Positions 23,801 through 33,899 of a DNA stretch of 64,000 nucleotides are shown piece by piece (position 1 is the first letter of the stretch; every line of letters starts with the position of its first letter). Source of the stretch: Centrapalus pauciflorus (taxonomy: Eukaryota; Streptophyta; Magnoliopsida; Asterales; Asteraceae). The notes under the pieces were generated by a model. The model had not been told where the DNA came from and ran no database searches. It worked only from the letters and a program-made list of their open reading frames with translations. The stretch covers positions 62,001 to 126,000 of the forward strand of contig JAANYP010004843.1 in the NCBI GenBank assembly GCA_020465985.1, in the 5' to 3' direction. The position numbers were made by a program, and so were the translations under genes.

Positions 23801-24230
23801 AGATAGACATTTACGCACTTTCTCAATAGAAATGAAGCAGTGAGCACCTTTTCGCTTTTCGCCTTTAATTTCCAATGCTCGGCCGTCTGAAGTCTTGATT
23901 CGGATGAATTGGTGGTTGCAGACGATCGTAGCCTCGTTGTTTGTTAAACAGTCCATGCCGATGATAACGTTGAACTCTTTCAACGGAATCGGAATCAGAT
24001 CGAGTTTGAACACGATGTTATCAACGAGTAGAGTGCAGTTACGGTATACAGAATCAGCCATAACATAATTATTACTTGCTGTCTCTATATCGAGTATAAC
24101 AGAAAGCTTCGAAGGAAACTTAGATAATCTTTGGGCAAAAGTAGTTGAGATGTATGAACGACTTGCAACGAAGTCGAATAGCACACGAGTATTGAATTTA
24201 GTAAAAACGTACCAGTAACCACATCCGGGG
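20808..24230 (-). pseudogene. pol: Chromo-2 pol (protease, RT, RNase H, integrase, chromodomain-like tail), degenerate
   Basis: Read from 24230 downward. The protease (LFDFVASRSYIS, about 24170) has lost the S/T-G of the D-S/T-G active site. The RT follows (KKKDGTLLLCIDYRELNK, about 23460); its catalytic FIDD reads FIVD because codon 23160-23158 is GTT. RNase H (VVYSDASGIGLG, about 22640) comes next, then the integrase HHCC finger (HPGSSKMY ... CIVCH, about 22000), integrase core (MDFVTKLPKT at 21855; TTYHPNADGQNE, about 21590) and a C-terminal region with FIGPF (about 21145) and VLVQWKHHKGSHQSWE resembling a chromodomain end. Stops and frameshifts break it into at least seven frames. Confidence 0.92.
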
Positions 24231-25460
24231 TTTCTTTCGCTTCCTCCACCGTTTTTTGGAATGTGCGGTTCCTTGCAGTTGGTGTTGCGGCAGAGCTTTT
24301 CATCGTAGAATCTCCAGCTGATGACTGTGATTGACCTCGATGTCCACTATGACACTGATACATGAAGTGTCCACGCTTTCCGCATTTAGCACAACCAAGG
24401 CCTCGTTGGGGGCACTCTTCTCTACTATGGCCGATCTTGCTGCATACATAGCACGTGACGTCATCCGGATTACACAATCCCATATGCGATTTTCTGCATC
24501 TCTTGCAGAATCGTGGTTCATTTGTAAGCGAGTAAGCTTGAGTTTTCTGTGGCGAACTGTATTGCTGAGACTGCGGGGGTTGCTATGATTGAAATTTGTT
24601 GGGCTTAAAGAATCTGCCGAATCTCTGCTTCTTTGGGGGAGAAGGACATGTCGGGTTCGTCGATGGAGCATAGAGTTGATCACCGTACTCTAAATATCCC
24701 CTCTCAATCTGCCTTGCCGCTTCAACCATTTCCAGATAAGAATTATACTTCATTGCGTTCATTGGGTGTCGATATCTTGGGTTAAGTCCTCCACGAAATC
24801 GGTTCATCTTTCTTTCTTCAGTAGCTACCTGATACGAGGAATAGCCACAGAGTCGTGAGAATTCATGCTCGTACTCGTCTACAGTCTTGGTTCCTTGGGT
24901 TAACTGCATCAGTTGAACCTCCATCTTGTCTTGTTGGTCAGCAGGACAATACTTCGCGTTGAACATTTCAAGAAACTGGTCCCATTCTAGAGTCTGGATG
25001 ATCTCCTCGCCAAAAATACTTTTCTGGGTTTTCCACCAGGCACGGGCAGCACCCACGAACAGAGCAGATGCATAGCTTACTTTCTACGAATCTAGGCAAT
25101 CGGATATCCTGAAGATTTCTTCAGTATGGCTTATCCAATCCATCGCCTGAATTGGATTGACTGTACCCTCGAAGTTAAGGGCACCGCAGGCTTTAAAATC
25201 TTTGAACTTACAGCCTTTCGGCTGCTCAATTTGGACATTCGGGTAGAGTTATCAGAATCAGATTCATCATTCTGGATTTGTTTATCTTTTCTCTTATTCT
25301 TTTTGTCAGCACGTCTTTTTGCTTCGGCTTCATCTCTAGCCTGAAGCTGTTCTTGCATATACTTATTTTGTTGTTCAGAATATTGGGCTAATAGTTGTTG
25401 CATCATTTCAAACATTTGCTGAGGGGTCATGTTGATGGGAATATTACCTGATCCTGACAT
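24231..25460 (-). pseudogene. gag: Chromo-2 gag, degenerate
   Basis: It starts MSGSGNIPINMTPQQMF at 25460. A Q-rich and charged N-terminus leads to a Retro_gag-type domain (ARAWWKTQKSIFGEE about 25050; RMNRFRGGLNPRYR-like stretch about 24790). Two CCHC knuckles follow: CYVCSKIGHSREEC (about 24450) and CAKCGKRGHFMYQC (about 24400). A frameshift near 25245 and a stop near 25085 break the N-terminal half relative to Chromo-1 gag. The boundary with pol at about 24230 is approximate. Confidence 0.88.
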
Positions 25461-25645
25461 CTTTACTGAAAATTAAAATCATTTAACTATCAATTTATAG
25501 ACTTAGATCTATGTACCCTTTTTCCCATCCTAACAGTCTGTACATCCTATCTCAGTTCAAACCACCTAAATGATTGATACATATGTATTGCTTCAGTTTG
25601 AGACCAAGTATTACTCACGTAATACTTGATTCACTCAAACTATGG

Positions 25646-25657
25646 GCTCTGATACCA
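25646..25657 (-). other. Chromo-2 primer binding site (tRNA-iMet type)
   Basis: The minus strand reads TGGTATCAGAGC. Instead of the usual three-base spacer it is separated from the 5' LTR end by 123 bases. Confidence 0.9.
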
Positions 25658-25780
25658 TCGTCAAGTATGGGAGGAGTTGCAGCTTCAAAAGATGTTGAGC
25701 ATGAGATGATTGAGGCGATAATAGATCATGATGATGATGACGACTTCGGATTTGATCAAGAAGATCTTGAGGAAGGGGAA
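25658..25780 (-). other. 123-bp copy of flanking Copia-2 DNA between 5' LTR and PBS of Chromo-2
   Basis: The plus strand from TCGTCAAGTATGGG to GAGGAAGGGGAA matches 18245-18367 gap-free over 123 bases with three differences. 18245-18367 is the host env-like sequence directly outside the 3' LTR of the same element. Chromo-1 has only three bases at this place. See findings for the proposed repair origin. Confidence 0.92.
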
Positions 25781-28167
25781 TGTGAAGACCTCCCTTACGG
25801 GGCAGTCCTCAGAGTCTGGGTCCCACATCATGCAACACGATATCAAACATAACTAAGATAAAGTAATTAAGTTGCGGAATTATAAATTACAGTACAAAAT
25901 ATTAGGATAAGGTTAATACAATTTTTTTAGTGCAGATTACAGTTTTCAAATTAAACTTATAAAGGGTACCATACTAATCTAATTCATGTCATCATACAAT
26001 CAAATCAAGTCTACCCAGACCACCACAATTATCGTATGCCAATTAGTACTGAAAGGTTTGTTGAGTAGTGGTTTATGAAAGCTTCAACTTGATTCTTGTA
26101 AGACCTAAGAACTAGGTCCAGCATGTGATTTTCCTTTATCTTTTCCTGTAAAAAGTGTAAACAGCAACCGTAAGCAAAGCTTAGTGAGAATATATATTTT
26201 CAGTTCACATGCATTAATCCAGCGGATCATGGGTCAAAGCGTGATATATCTGGACTGTTGCTACAGCCACTCATGATTGAAACATAGAATTCATAGAATC
26301 GGATGATGTTCAGCCCATGATCACGATTTTAGTGGAAGCTATCCACTTATGATGGGCTAACTACCAGCGGTCTTCATGGGTGAACATCGGAGTATCAATA
26401 CCAAGTTCAATAGAACTGGTGACATACCTAGGACTAGAACAATAGACCGACAAAGCTAATTATGCTAAGATGAATCAATATGTCAAAGATGCGATCAATA
26501 AGGAAAGCATAGTAATCAAAGTCATGATAGCAATAATTTCATAGCAATATATGAATCGAACTATAAATACAATGTCATGCGAAATGATAACTCAAATAGC
26601 TATCATGATCCACACGGCATGACCGAACCATGGTGTGCACAGTTCACAATCCAGCTGAGCAAGTATGAATGTCAAATAATCTATCATCAACAATATGTCT
26701 CAACCGGAAGTCTAGCATGCAAAACTGAATATCTATAACTCACAGGTTCTGTGGTCTTTTCCCAAGCAGATTTAATCCACCACCTGAGTTATCTCAGGAT
26801 TTTATCTTTAATCTTTCTGAACTCTGACTTTGCTTTTCAATCTTTAAATTCTTTAACTCTTTGTTCAATGTTTTTCTGAACCTGTCCAGAATTTATCATA
26901 TCATATCATTATCAATCTTTGGAATTTCATTGGCTTGATTCTGATAACTCATAATCTTTTCAATTGCATTTTATGCCCAAAACCTGCATATACATATCTT
27001 TTATGTCATTTATTATTGAATGTATTGGTGCTAAATTATATCCTTTATTTGCGATTTTAAAGTATCAAAATGAAACATCCGGATCCGGATCCACCGAATT
27101 CGGACCATCCGGATTCGGACCAACCGAATCAGGCATCCGGATCCGGACCAAAATGTCTAATCTGAAATTGGCCATCCGAAGCATGAATCCGAAATTGAAG
27201 CATCCGACTTGGACCATCCGAACTCGGGTCATCCGAGTTCGGACCACTCTTTCATCCGAAGTGAACATCCGAGTTGGACATATCATCCGAATTAAGTTTG
27301 AGTTGAGATCCGAACTGGGATTTCATCCGAATTCAGTCTCATCCGAAATTGGATCCTGTACTTAGAAAATTTCCAGGTTTGTTCTTGGTGTTCATCTTGT
27401 GTTCATACGGATTTTTACCAAAAATTCACTAATCAAATATTTATTAACGTGCAACTTAAGAAATAGTTATATTATCACATTTGGGTTGTTTCTACATTAT
27501 TTTCCCTATCATTAACACTATAATACGTCCAAAGTCATCCAAAATAGTCAACTTTTATCAAGAACACAACTTTCCTAAAAATTCAGATTTTGAACTCATT
27601 TGATCAATCTAAACTATAATTATTGTTTCTGTAACTTCAATACATCTAAATACATACTTTCTAACAATTTAATCTAACATGCATCATCAATTTCATGTTT
27701 ATAAATTTTGGGTTTTCGGTTTTTCATAAAACCGAACCAAACCTTGTGAAATATCAAAATTTAAGAAATTATTACCTTTAAATCTTGCAAATCCTTGTTG
27801 TTTGATGATTGTTGTAACCTCCTAATGTCTTGAATCTTTCATTTAATACAAGAATTTAGGAATTCTTGATGATTCTTGATGTTGGCCGTAAGATGAGAGA
27901 AAAAAGAGAGAGAGAGAGAGAGTTAATTTTTCTTAAATGATGTTAATGAGCATTTATGTTCATCTTTATGTTTTCTATATTAGTAATTTTGATAATATGA
28001 GCTCTTAACCTCTCACACTTTTGTTATTTACATTACTTTTAATTTTGTCATTTAACAATTTATAACATTTACATATTTATATCACATTTAAATTAATTAA
28101 TTTACAAAACAAATAATGTAATTGAAATACATTATTGGATCAAATCTAGAAATGCTAGGTTGTTACA
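25781..28167 (-). repeat. Chromo-2 5' LTR (2.4 kb)
   Basis: Minus strand TGTAACAACC at 28167 to CTTCACA at 25781. It contains the ATCCGGA-type array (27075-27360) and a short GA tract (about 27905-27922) that is longer than in the 3' LTR. Confidence 0.93.
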
Positions 28168-29126
28168 AGGAATTCATCCCAGAAGAAGTTGTGGACAGGA
28201 AATCAGATGATGAAGTTATAGAAGATGAGGATGATGATGTTGATGAGGTGTTGATCCTAAAGCAGCCTGTCACTGAACAATATGTAAATAATGATCAGAA
28301 TGTGATAGACTTAGATGAGCTTAACTTGTCATCTATAGAAGAATCAGAATCTGATCCAGCTGAAAGGGAATAATCGAAAGAATAGATGATGAGGCTATGG
28401 TTTAGAAAGGAAGAGAAAAAGACTGAGATTGTTGTAAAGAACAAAATGAGATAGCCAAATCCAGGAAAGCTGTCAGGAGGTATCCTTAGCTGGTTCTTCG
28501 ACAGGGAATTGCAGCTGTTTGTACTTTAAAGAAGAGATGGGCTTCAGTATCTGAGGAGAACCTTAAAGGTCTTTAATACATTGCCCAAATGTGAGGTGAA
28601 GGAATTGGCCTCAAAGGAGCTTATAAATTTGGGAGGCGCCCCCTACGCTGAAGTTATTACAAAGATTATCAGAAGGGAGGGTAGATCTGGAAAGTTTGAA
28701 AGGCTAAATCCCAGGTCAGGCAAAATAGTTGAAGACGAGACGAGAATAGATCCTCACACTGGTAAACCTTGTGCTAAGATGATTTACAAGCCAGTCCGAT
28801 GTTTAAAGAAAGTTCCGTTGAAGTCTATGCCACAGGATGTACTTGCAAACAAGAAGTGGCGGTTTGTAGACAACGAAACGGCTGAAGTAGTTATGGAGGA
28901 TCTAGAAGAGAAGACAACTTTGAAAGTATACGATCTGCTGCATCTAATTAACCAATCCAAGGGTGACCTGAAAAATCTTCATGATCAGCCGATTTTCTTT
29001 CACGAAGGGTGGAGATCTGAAGGCAGGAAGTTCCAAAAAGTTGTAAGGGTTTGTATAGAGCAGGGATTATATGCAGGTAGCAGTTTAAATAGACCTAGTA
29101 CTTGGACAAAATCTATATATAGTTAG
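28168..29126 (+). pseudogene. Copia-2 env-like gene, C-terminal part
   Basis: This resumes the gene cut at 18367. In one continuous frame with four stop codons (between 28371 and 28530) it encodes FIPEEVVDRKSDDEV, an acidic stretch, WFFDRELQLF, then 182 open codons from 28581: KVFNTLP-like start, RIDPHTGKPCAKM, CLKKVPLKSMPQDVL, VYDLLHLINQSKGDL, FFHEGWRSEGRKF and GLYAGSS. This is the C-terminal globular domain of the env-like protein. The function is unknown. Confidence 0.85.
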
Positions 29127-29128
29127 AA

Positions 29129-29175
29129 GCTATCGTCAAGGGGAAGTCTGCTAGTGCATCCCGTGTGACGATAGC
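29129..29175 (+). other. Copia-2 polypurine tract hairpin
   Basis: GCTATCGTCA (29129-29138) and TGACGATAGC (29166-29175) are perfectly complementary. The 27-base loop holds the polypurine tract AAGGGGAAG and the first bases of the LTR (TGCTAGTGC at 29149). Confidence 0.85.
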
Positions 29176-29804
29176 AGTCTAAGTATATATGATATTTTGT
29201 AATAGTCCAAGTGTTCGTAATTTCACATTAATACATGTTTGATATATGTTTGGTATATGTTTTGATATTGATTGTATATATGTTTGAACTTATTGGTGAT
29301 TGATGTTTTTACTTAAGTTCAAACATAAATTCAAAGATAAGTTCAAACATAAGTTCATAGATAAGTTCAAACATAAGTTCAAAGGTAAATTCAAACATAA
29401 GTTCTAGAACAAGTTCAAAGACAAGTTCTAGAACAAGTTCAAAGACAAGTTCTAGAATAAGTTCAAAGGCCTAGGTTCGAACTTAATGGTGGACAAGTTC
29501 GTGGGCTTGGGCCTTCTCGAACTTGTCCATGCCAAGTTCGAAGTTAAGGCCTATAATTAAGAGTTAATCAGTTTTGATTACGTATCTTTGGCAGAAACCA
29601 ATACTCGGGCGATTACGAACTTGCAGAGAGTTTTCAGTGTGTTCTTGGAGTGAATCACGTGTCGGGACGTTCGAGTTTACGTATATCATCGTGTGTGTCT
29701 CCGTGTTTCGTGTGTGTGATCAATCCGTTAAGCCACTAACGAGGATTCCACACTCGTTGGACGGTGTCGCGTCATGATAGGATCCGTAGGTAGGTGACCT
29801 TACA
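29149..29804 (+). repeat. Copia-2 3' LTR (656 bp)
   Basis: TGCTAGTGCA ... GGTGACCTTACA. It contains the palindrome ATGTTTGAACTT (29280-29291) / AAGTTCAAACAT (29315-29326) and a minisatellite (29313-29470). It is longer than the Copia-1 LTR mainly because of that expansion. Confidence 0.92.
29313..29470 (+). repeat. AAGTTCAAACAT / AAGTTCTAGAAC minisatellite in Copia-2 LTR
   Basis: About a dozen degenerate 12-14-base units built on AAGTTCAAA and AAGTTCTAGAAC. Copia-1 has only about three or four such units (11806-11850). Confidence 0.85.
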
Positions 29805-30524
29805 TATACTAGGAGAAGCAAAACCTGAAATTAATAATCAGCAAGAGTAAGTAATCACTATAGTTGAATTGAAATAGAATGACACTAGTGAGACACCTAA
29901 GTCAAAGGGTACATATAAAAAGCCGATTGATAAGACGTCATGCTTTAGATGTCACGAGAAGGGACATGTTGCATCTAGCTGTCCTTATAAAAAGTGGAGT
30001 CTACACCCTCTAAACCAGAGTCTAGAACTACTGTAGGAAAGCCAGAAAAACCAATCCTAAAACCAGTACCTAGCATTGCTAGCTCAAGTAACTCTCAACA
30101 TACAGAGAGGAATGTGAATTCAACACTTAGGATACCTGTAAAACAAATACCAGTGTTGGTCAGACAACAAGAAGTGATTAGGACTAATTCTCCAAATAGA
30201 GTCCCTAGTCAGGACCACAACAAGGATATAGGAGTACAACACCTAGAAGGCCTTACACCCTAGTTAGGTCTCACACTCCTCAAAGACAACAGACACCAGG
30301 GATATCAAACTGAAATGCATTATAGTAGAAACTATTCAAGGGCTCAACCACAAATGCCAACCCAAAGGCCAAGAGTGAATCTTAATCACTCAGCACCACA
30401 ACAGGTCCTCAATCAAAAACCCAAATCACCTGAAAAGAGAGATGGGTATTTGAAGGAGTTCACGTATGTGGATGAGAATAGTATTACCAAGTCAGACATG
30501 GCTTAGGTTCCCTGTTATAACTAA
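29805..30524 (+). pseudogene. gag: Copia-3 gag, C-terminal part
   Basis: It is collinear with Copia-2 gag from about 17270 onward. It contains the zinc knuckle CFRCHEKGHVASSC (about 29940) and a basic P/S/Q-rich tail. It ends VPCYN followed by TAA (30522-30524), in the same frame as the downstream pol. An extra stop (TAG, 30502) and a small frameshift near 29990 show decay. Confidence 0.82.
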
Positions 30525-33500
30525 CTTGTTTTCTTTCATGTGCGAAAGCTAACTACAGGTCTACACAACAAATGGTTCGTCGACAGTGGTTGCTCTTGTC
30601 ACATGATTGGGGAAAGAAGTTTACTCACAGACTTCAAGGGAGGGAACAAGAGTTTTGTATCATTCGCTGAGAACAAGGGAGGTCATATCACTGGAATAGG
30701 AGTGGTCACTAATGGGACAATCACACTTGATCAAGTTTACCATGTTGATAAACTTGATCATAATCTCATTAGTGTATCTCAGATCAGCGATAAGAAGAAT
30801 TCAGTAATCTTTACTGAAACTGAAGCGTTAGTGCTGAAGCCGGGATTCAAAATACCTAAAGAGTGGATCATGATGAGAGCCTCAAGGAAGAGTGATCTGT
30901 ACATGATGGACATGAACATATCAGACTCTTCGATGAGAACAATTTGTCTACTATCTAAAGCCTTAGAATCAGAATCTATTCTATGGCACAGAGGCATGGC
31001 ACACTTGTACTATCGAAAAAGAATTACATCATTAAACATGGTCTGGTGCAAGGTGTTCCACTGAAGAGTTTTTTAGTTCGATGACAAGTGTGTCCCGTGC
31101 AAGAAAGGAAAACAACCCAAGAAGTCACACAAGTCAAAGACTCAGAATTCGATAGCTTCCACCTTCGATTTGCTGCATATGGATCTCTTCGATCCAATCA
31201 ACAAAAGGAGTATAGATGGTCGTTAGTATTATTTAGTTATCACTGATGATTACTCATGTTTCTCTTGGGTTTTCTTTTTAGGTACAAAGGACGAAACAAC
31301 TGGAAAGTTGATTGGGTTCTTAGACCAAGTCAAGAAGTCATACGGGACAAAGGTAAAACGTATCCGGTGTGATAACGGAGTTAAAGGAATTTAAAAACAC
31401 CATAATTGGTGTATATTGCCTAACCAAAGACATAGTGCCTCAATTTAGTGCACCTTATGAGCCACAACAAAATGGGGTGGCAGAACGCAAGAACAGGACT
31501 TTGATTGAGGCAGCAAGGACCATGCTCTCGGATTCAAAGCTTCCTATCATGTTTTGGGGGGAGGCAGTGAATACCGCTTGTCATGTTTTAAACCGGGTCC
31601 TTACTGTTAAATCACTGAACAAAACCTGTTATGATGTTTTAAATAAAAGAACATCAAATTTAACTGGCTTAGAACCGTTTGGGGTACCGTGTACTTTGTT
31701 GAAAACAAAACATCAACTTAAGTTTGGTGAAAAGGCTGACGAAGGATACTTCCTAGGTTATGTCCCTAACTCACCAAACAAAAGGGTTTTTAACAAAACA
31801 TATGGTATGGTTGAGATTTTTTTTAACATAGATGTAACAAGTTATTCACAGGAACCCCAAACTGGTCCGAAATGGTTATTTGATTATGACTCTTTGTTTG
31901 AATCATTTAACATACCGTTTAGTGGAAATGCAGGTACAGTAGAAAATGGCTTCTCATCATTAAACCTTAACGAAGAGTACCAAGGTTTTCCAAAGTCAAG
32001 CATTCCATCAACATCAGAGCCTACAACGACAGAAGAAGGGTCTCCAACAAAGAATGAACCTGAATTACCTATGAATGAGAATCAGGCGAATAATTCTAAC
32101 TCCGAGGATAGTGATCATGAGGGAGAGAATATACCGTCAGAAGTCGTACCCCCGTTAGGTGAAATAGGTACAAACTTAGGAGATAATCTTCAGGTCGATG
32201 AGATTGAGACATCAAGGATAAACAATGATCATCCAATTGAGAGTATCATAGGGAATCCAAATACAGAAATAGTGTAAATAATAACACGGTGCTGTTATCG
32301 ATGATCAAGGACTCAGAGGCATTTCACACATGTTTTTACTCGTGTTTTATATCACAAGTAGAGCCAAAGAATGTGAAAATGGCACTGAAAGATAATTCTT
32401 GGGTTGAAGCCACGCAACAGGAACTGTCACAGTTTAGAAAGCTTGAAGTATGGGAGTTAGTGCCGTTACCTCGAGGAGAAGTTGCAATAGGGACTATATG
32501 GGTCTTTAAGTGCAAAAGGGATGATCGAGGTATAGTTACTCGCAACAAGGAAAAACTTGTAGTAAAATGGTTCAACCAGGAATAGGGAATTGATTATAAT
32601 GAAGTGTTTGCACCAGTGACGAGGCTTGAGGCAATTCGTTTGTTTCTAGCATTCGCGTCCTTCAAAGGGTTTAAAGTATATCAAGTCGACATCGAGAGTG
32701 CATTCCTGTACGGAAAGGTGAAGGAATTGGTGTATGTCGAACAACCGCCAGGGTTTACTGATCCAAAGTATCCTGACAGAGTATATCGCCTTGATAAGGC
32801 TCTGTATGGATTGCATCAGGTACTTATGGCTTGGTATGAGACGATGTCAACTCATCTTTCGGATAATGGGTTTGAGAGAGGGAGAATTGATAGTACATTT
32901 TTCGTGAAAAGAAAAGGAGAAGACTTTATCTTAGTACAAGTGTACGTGGACGACATCATTTTCGGGTCATCAAACGAGCAGATGTGCAAAGACTTTGAAA
33001 AGGTCATGAAGTCAAAGTTTGAGATGAGTACTATGCGAGAGATGAATTTCTTTCTTGGTTTGCAAGTTGAACAAAGGAAAGAAGGATTGTTTATCCATCA
33101 GACAAAGTATGTCTACGACATTTTGGAGCGCTTCGGGATGGAAGGAACAAAGCTGACCGCACACTTTAGTACTCCGATTCAAGTGAATCACAATCTCGGA
33201 CCCGGGACAGATAGTGATACAGATGTGGATCCGACTTTATATCAGGCCATGATCGGGTCAATTATGTATTTAACTGCTTCTAGACCTGACATTATGTTTG
33301 CTGTGCGAATTTGTGCTAGGTTTCAACCAAATCCAAAGGAGATGCATATGAAAGCCGTGAAGCGAATTCTGAGATACCTAAAATCGAAACCGAAGCTAGG
33401 AATTTCGTATCATGCTGATGGAGATTTGGAATTGGAGGCATACACGAACTTTGACTATGGTTGATGTATCTTAAACTGAAAATCCACAACTGGAGGTTGT

Positions 33501-33899
33501 CCGTTCCTTGGTGGGAGGCTCGTATCCTGGCAATGCAAGAAAAAAACTACGGTAGCCATATTAATGTGCGAAGCCGAGTATATAGCTGCTGGTAGTTGCT
33601 GTTCCAAGGTTTTGTGGATCCAACAACAATTGCGGGATTATGGTTTGACTTATACTCATACTCCCAATAGCATAGATAACCAGTCAACAATTGTTATAAC
33701 CAATAAGCTAGTTAAAGACAGTAAAACAAAGCACATAGACATAAGACATCATTTCATACGTGATTGTGCTGAAAAGAATTTGATTAAACTGGTAAAAGTT
33801 GCAATGGAAAACAATAAAGCAGATTTATTCACTAAAGCATTTGATAAGTCACGCTTTGAGTTGTTAGTTCAACTAAATGGCATGCGTAATCCAGAGTAA
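30525..33899 (+). pseudogene. pol: Copia-3 pol (protease, integrase, RT, RNase H)
   Basis: Protease KWFVDSGCSCHM (about 30570) with D-S-G intact. GAG-pre-integrase region ending WHRGMAHL (about 30985). Integrase: a D-containing HMDLFDP, DNG (about 31370) and QNGVAERKNRT (about 31470). RT KVYQVDIESAFLYGKVKE (about 32665), and VYVDDIIFGSS (about 32940) intact. RNase H ends FTKAFDKSRFEL and RNPE at 33899. Stops and frameshifts occur near 31060-31230, 31380, 32277, 32585 and 33464. Of the three copia pols here it keeps both the protease and RT catalytic motifs. Confidence 0.92.

Larger units (their letters stand above)
18368..28167 (-). mobile_element. Chromo-2: complete chromovirus-like Ty3/gypsy element
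   Basis: Minus-strand order: 5' LTR (28167-25781), 123-bp foreign insert (25780-25658), PBS (25657-25646), gag (25460-24231), pol (24230-20808), 3' LTR (20770-18368). The flanks are GGGAA (18363-18367) and AGGAA (28168-28172), a 5-bp target duplication with one mismatch; joining them restores the Copia-2 env-like reading (GEC side to FIPEEV side). Long LTRs and a chromodomain-like pol end suggest Tekay/Del. Confidence 0.92.
14565..29804 (+). mobile_element. Copia-2: pol-less copia derivative (gag joined to env-like gene), interrupted by Chromo-2
   Basis: Order: 5' LTR remnant (14565-14600), PBS (14603), leader, gag (15151-17822), env-like coiled-coil part (17823-18367), [Chromo-2], env-like C-terminus (28168-29126), PPT, 3' LTR (29149-29804). 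No protease, integrase, RT or RNase H is present between gag and env-like sequence. It lies in the gag of Copia-3: gag sequence resumes at 29805, with TATAC as the right flank. Confidence 0.8.

Noticed and set aside
25574..25852. 92-codon plus-strand frame including an acidic DHDDDDDFGFDQED stretch
   Set aside because: A chimera of leader, the pasted 123-bp env-like copy and LTR sequence; not a separate gene.
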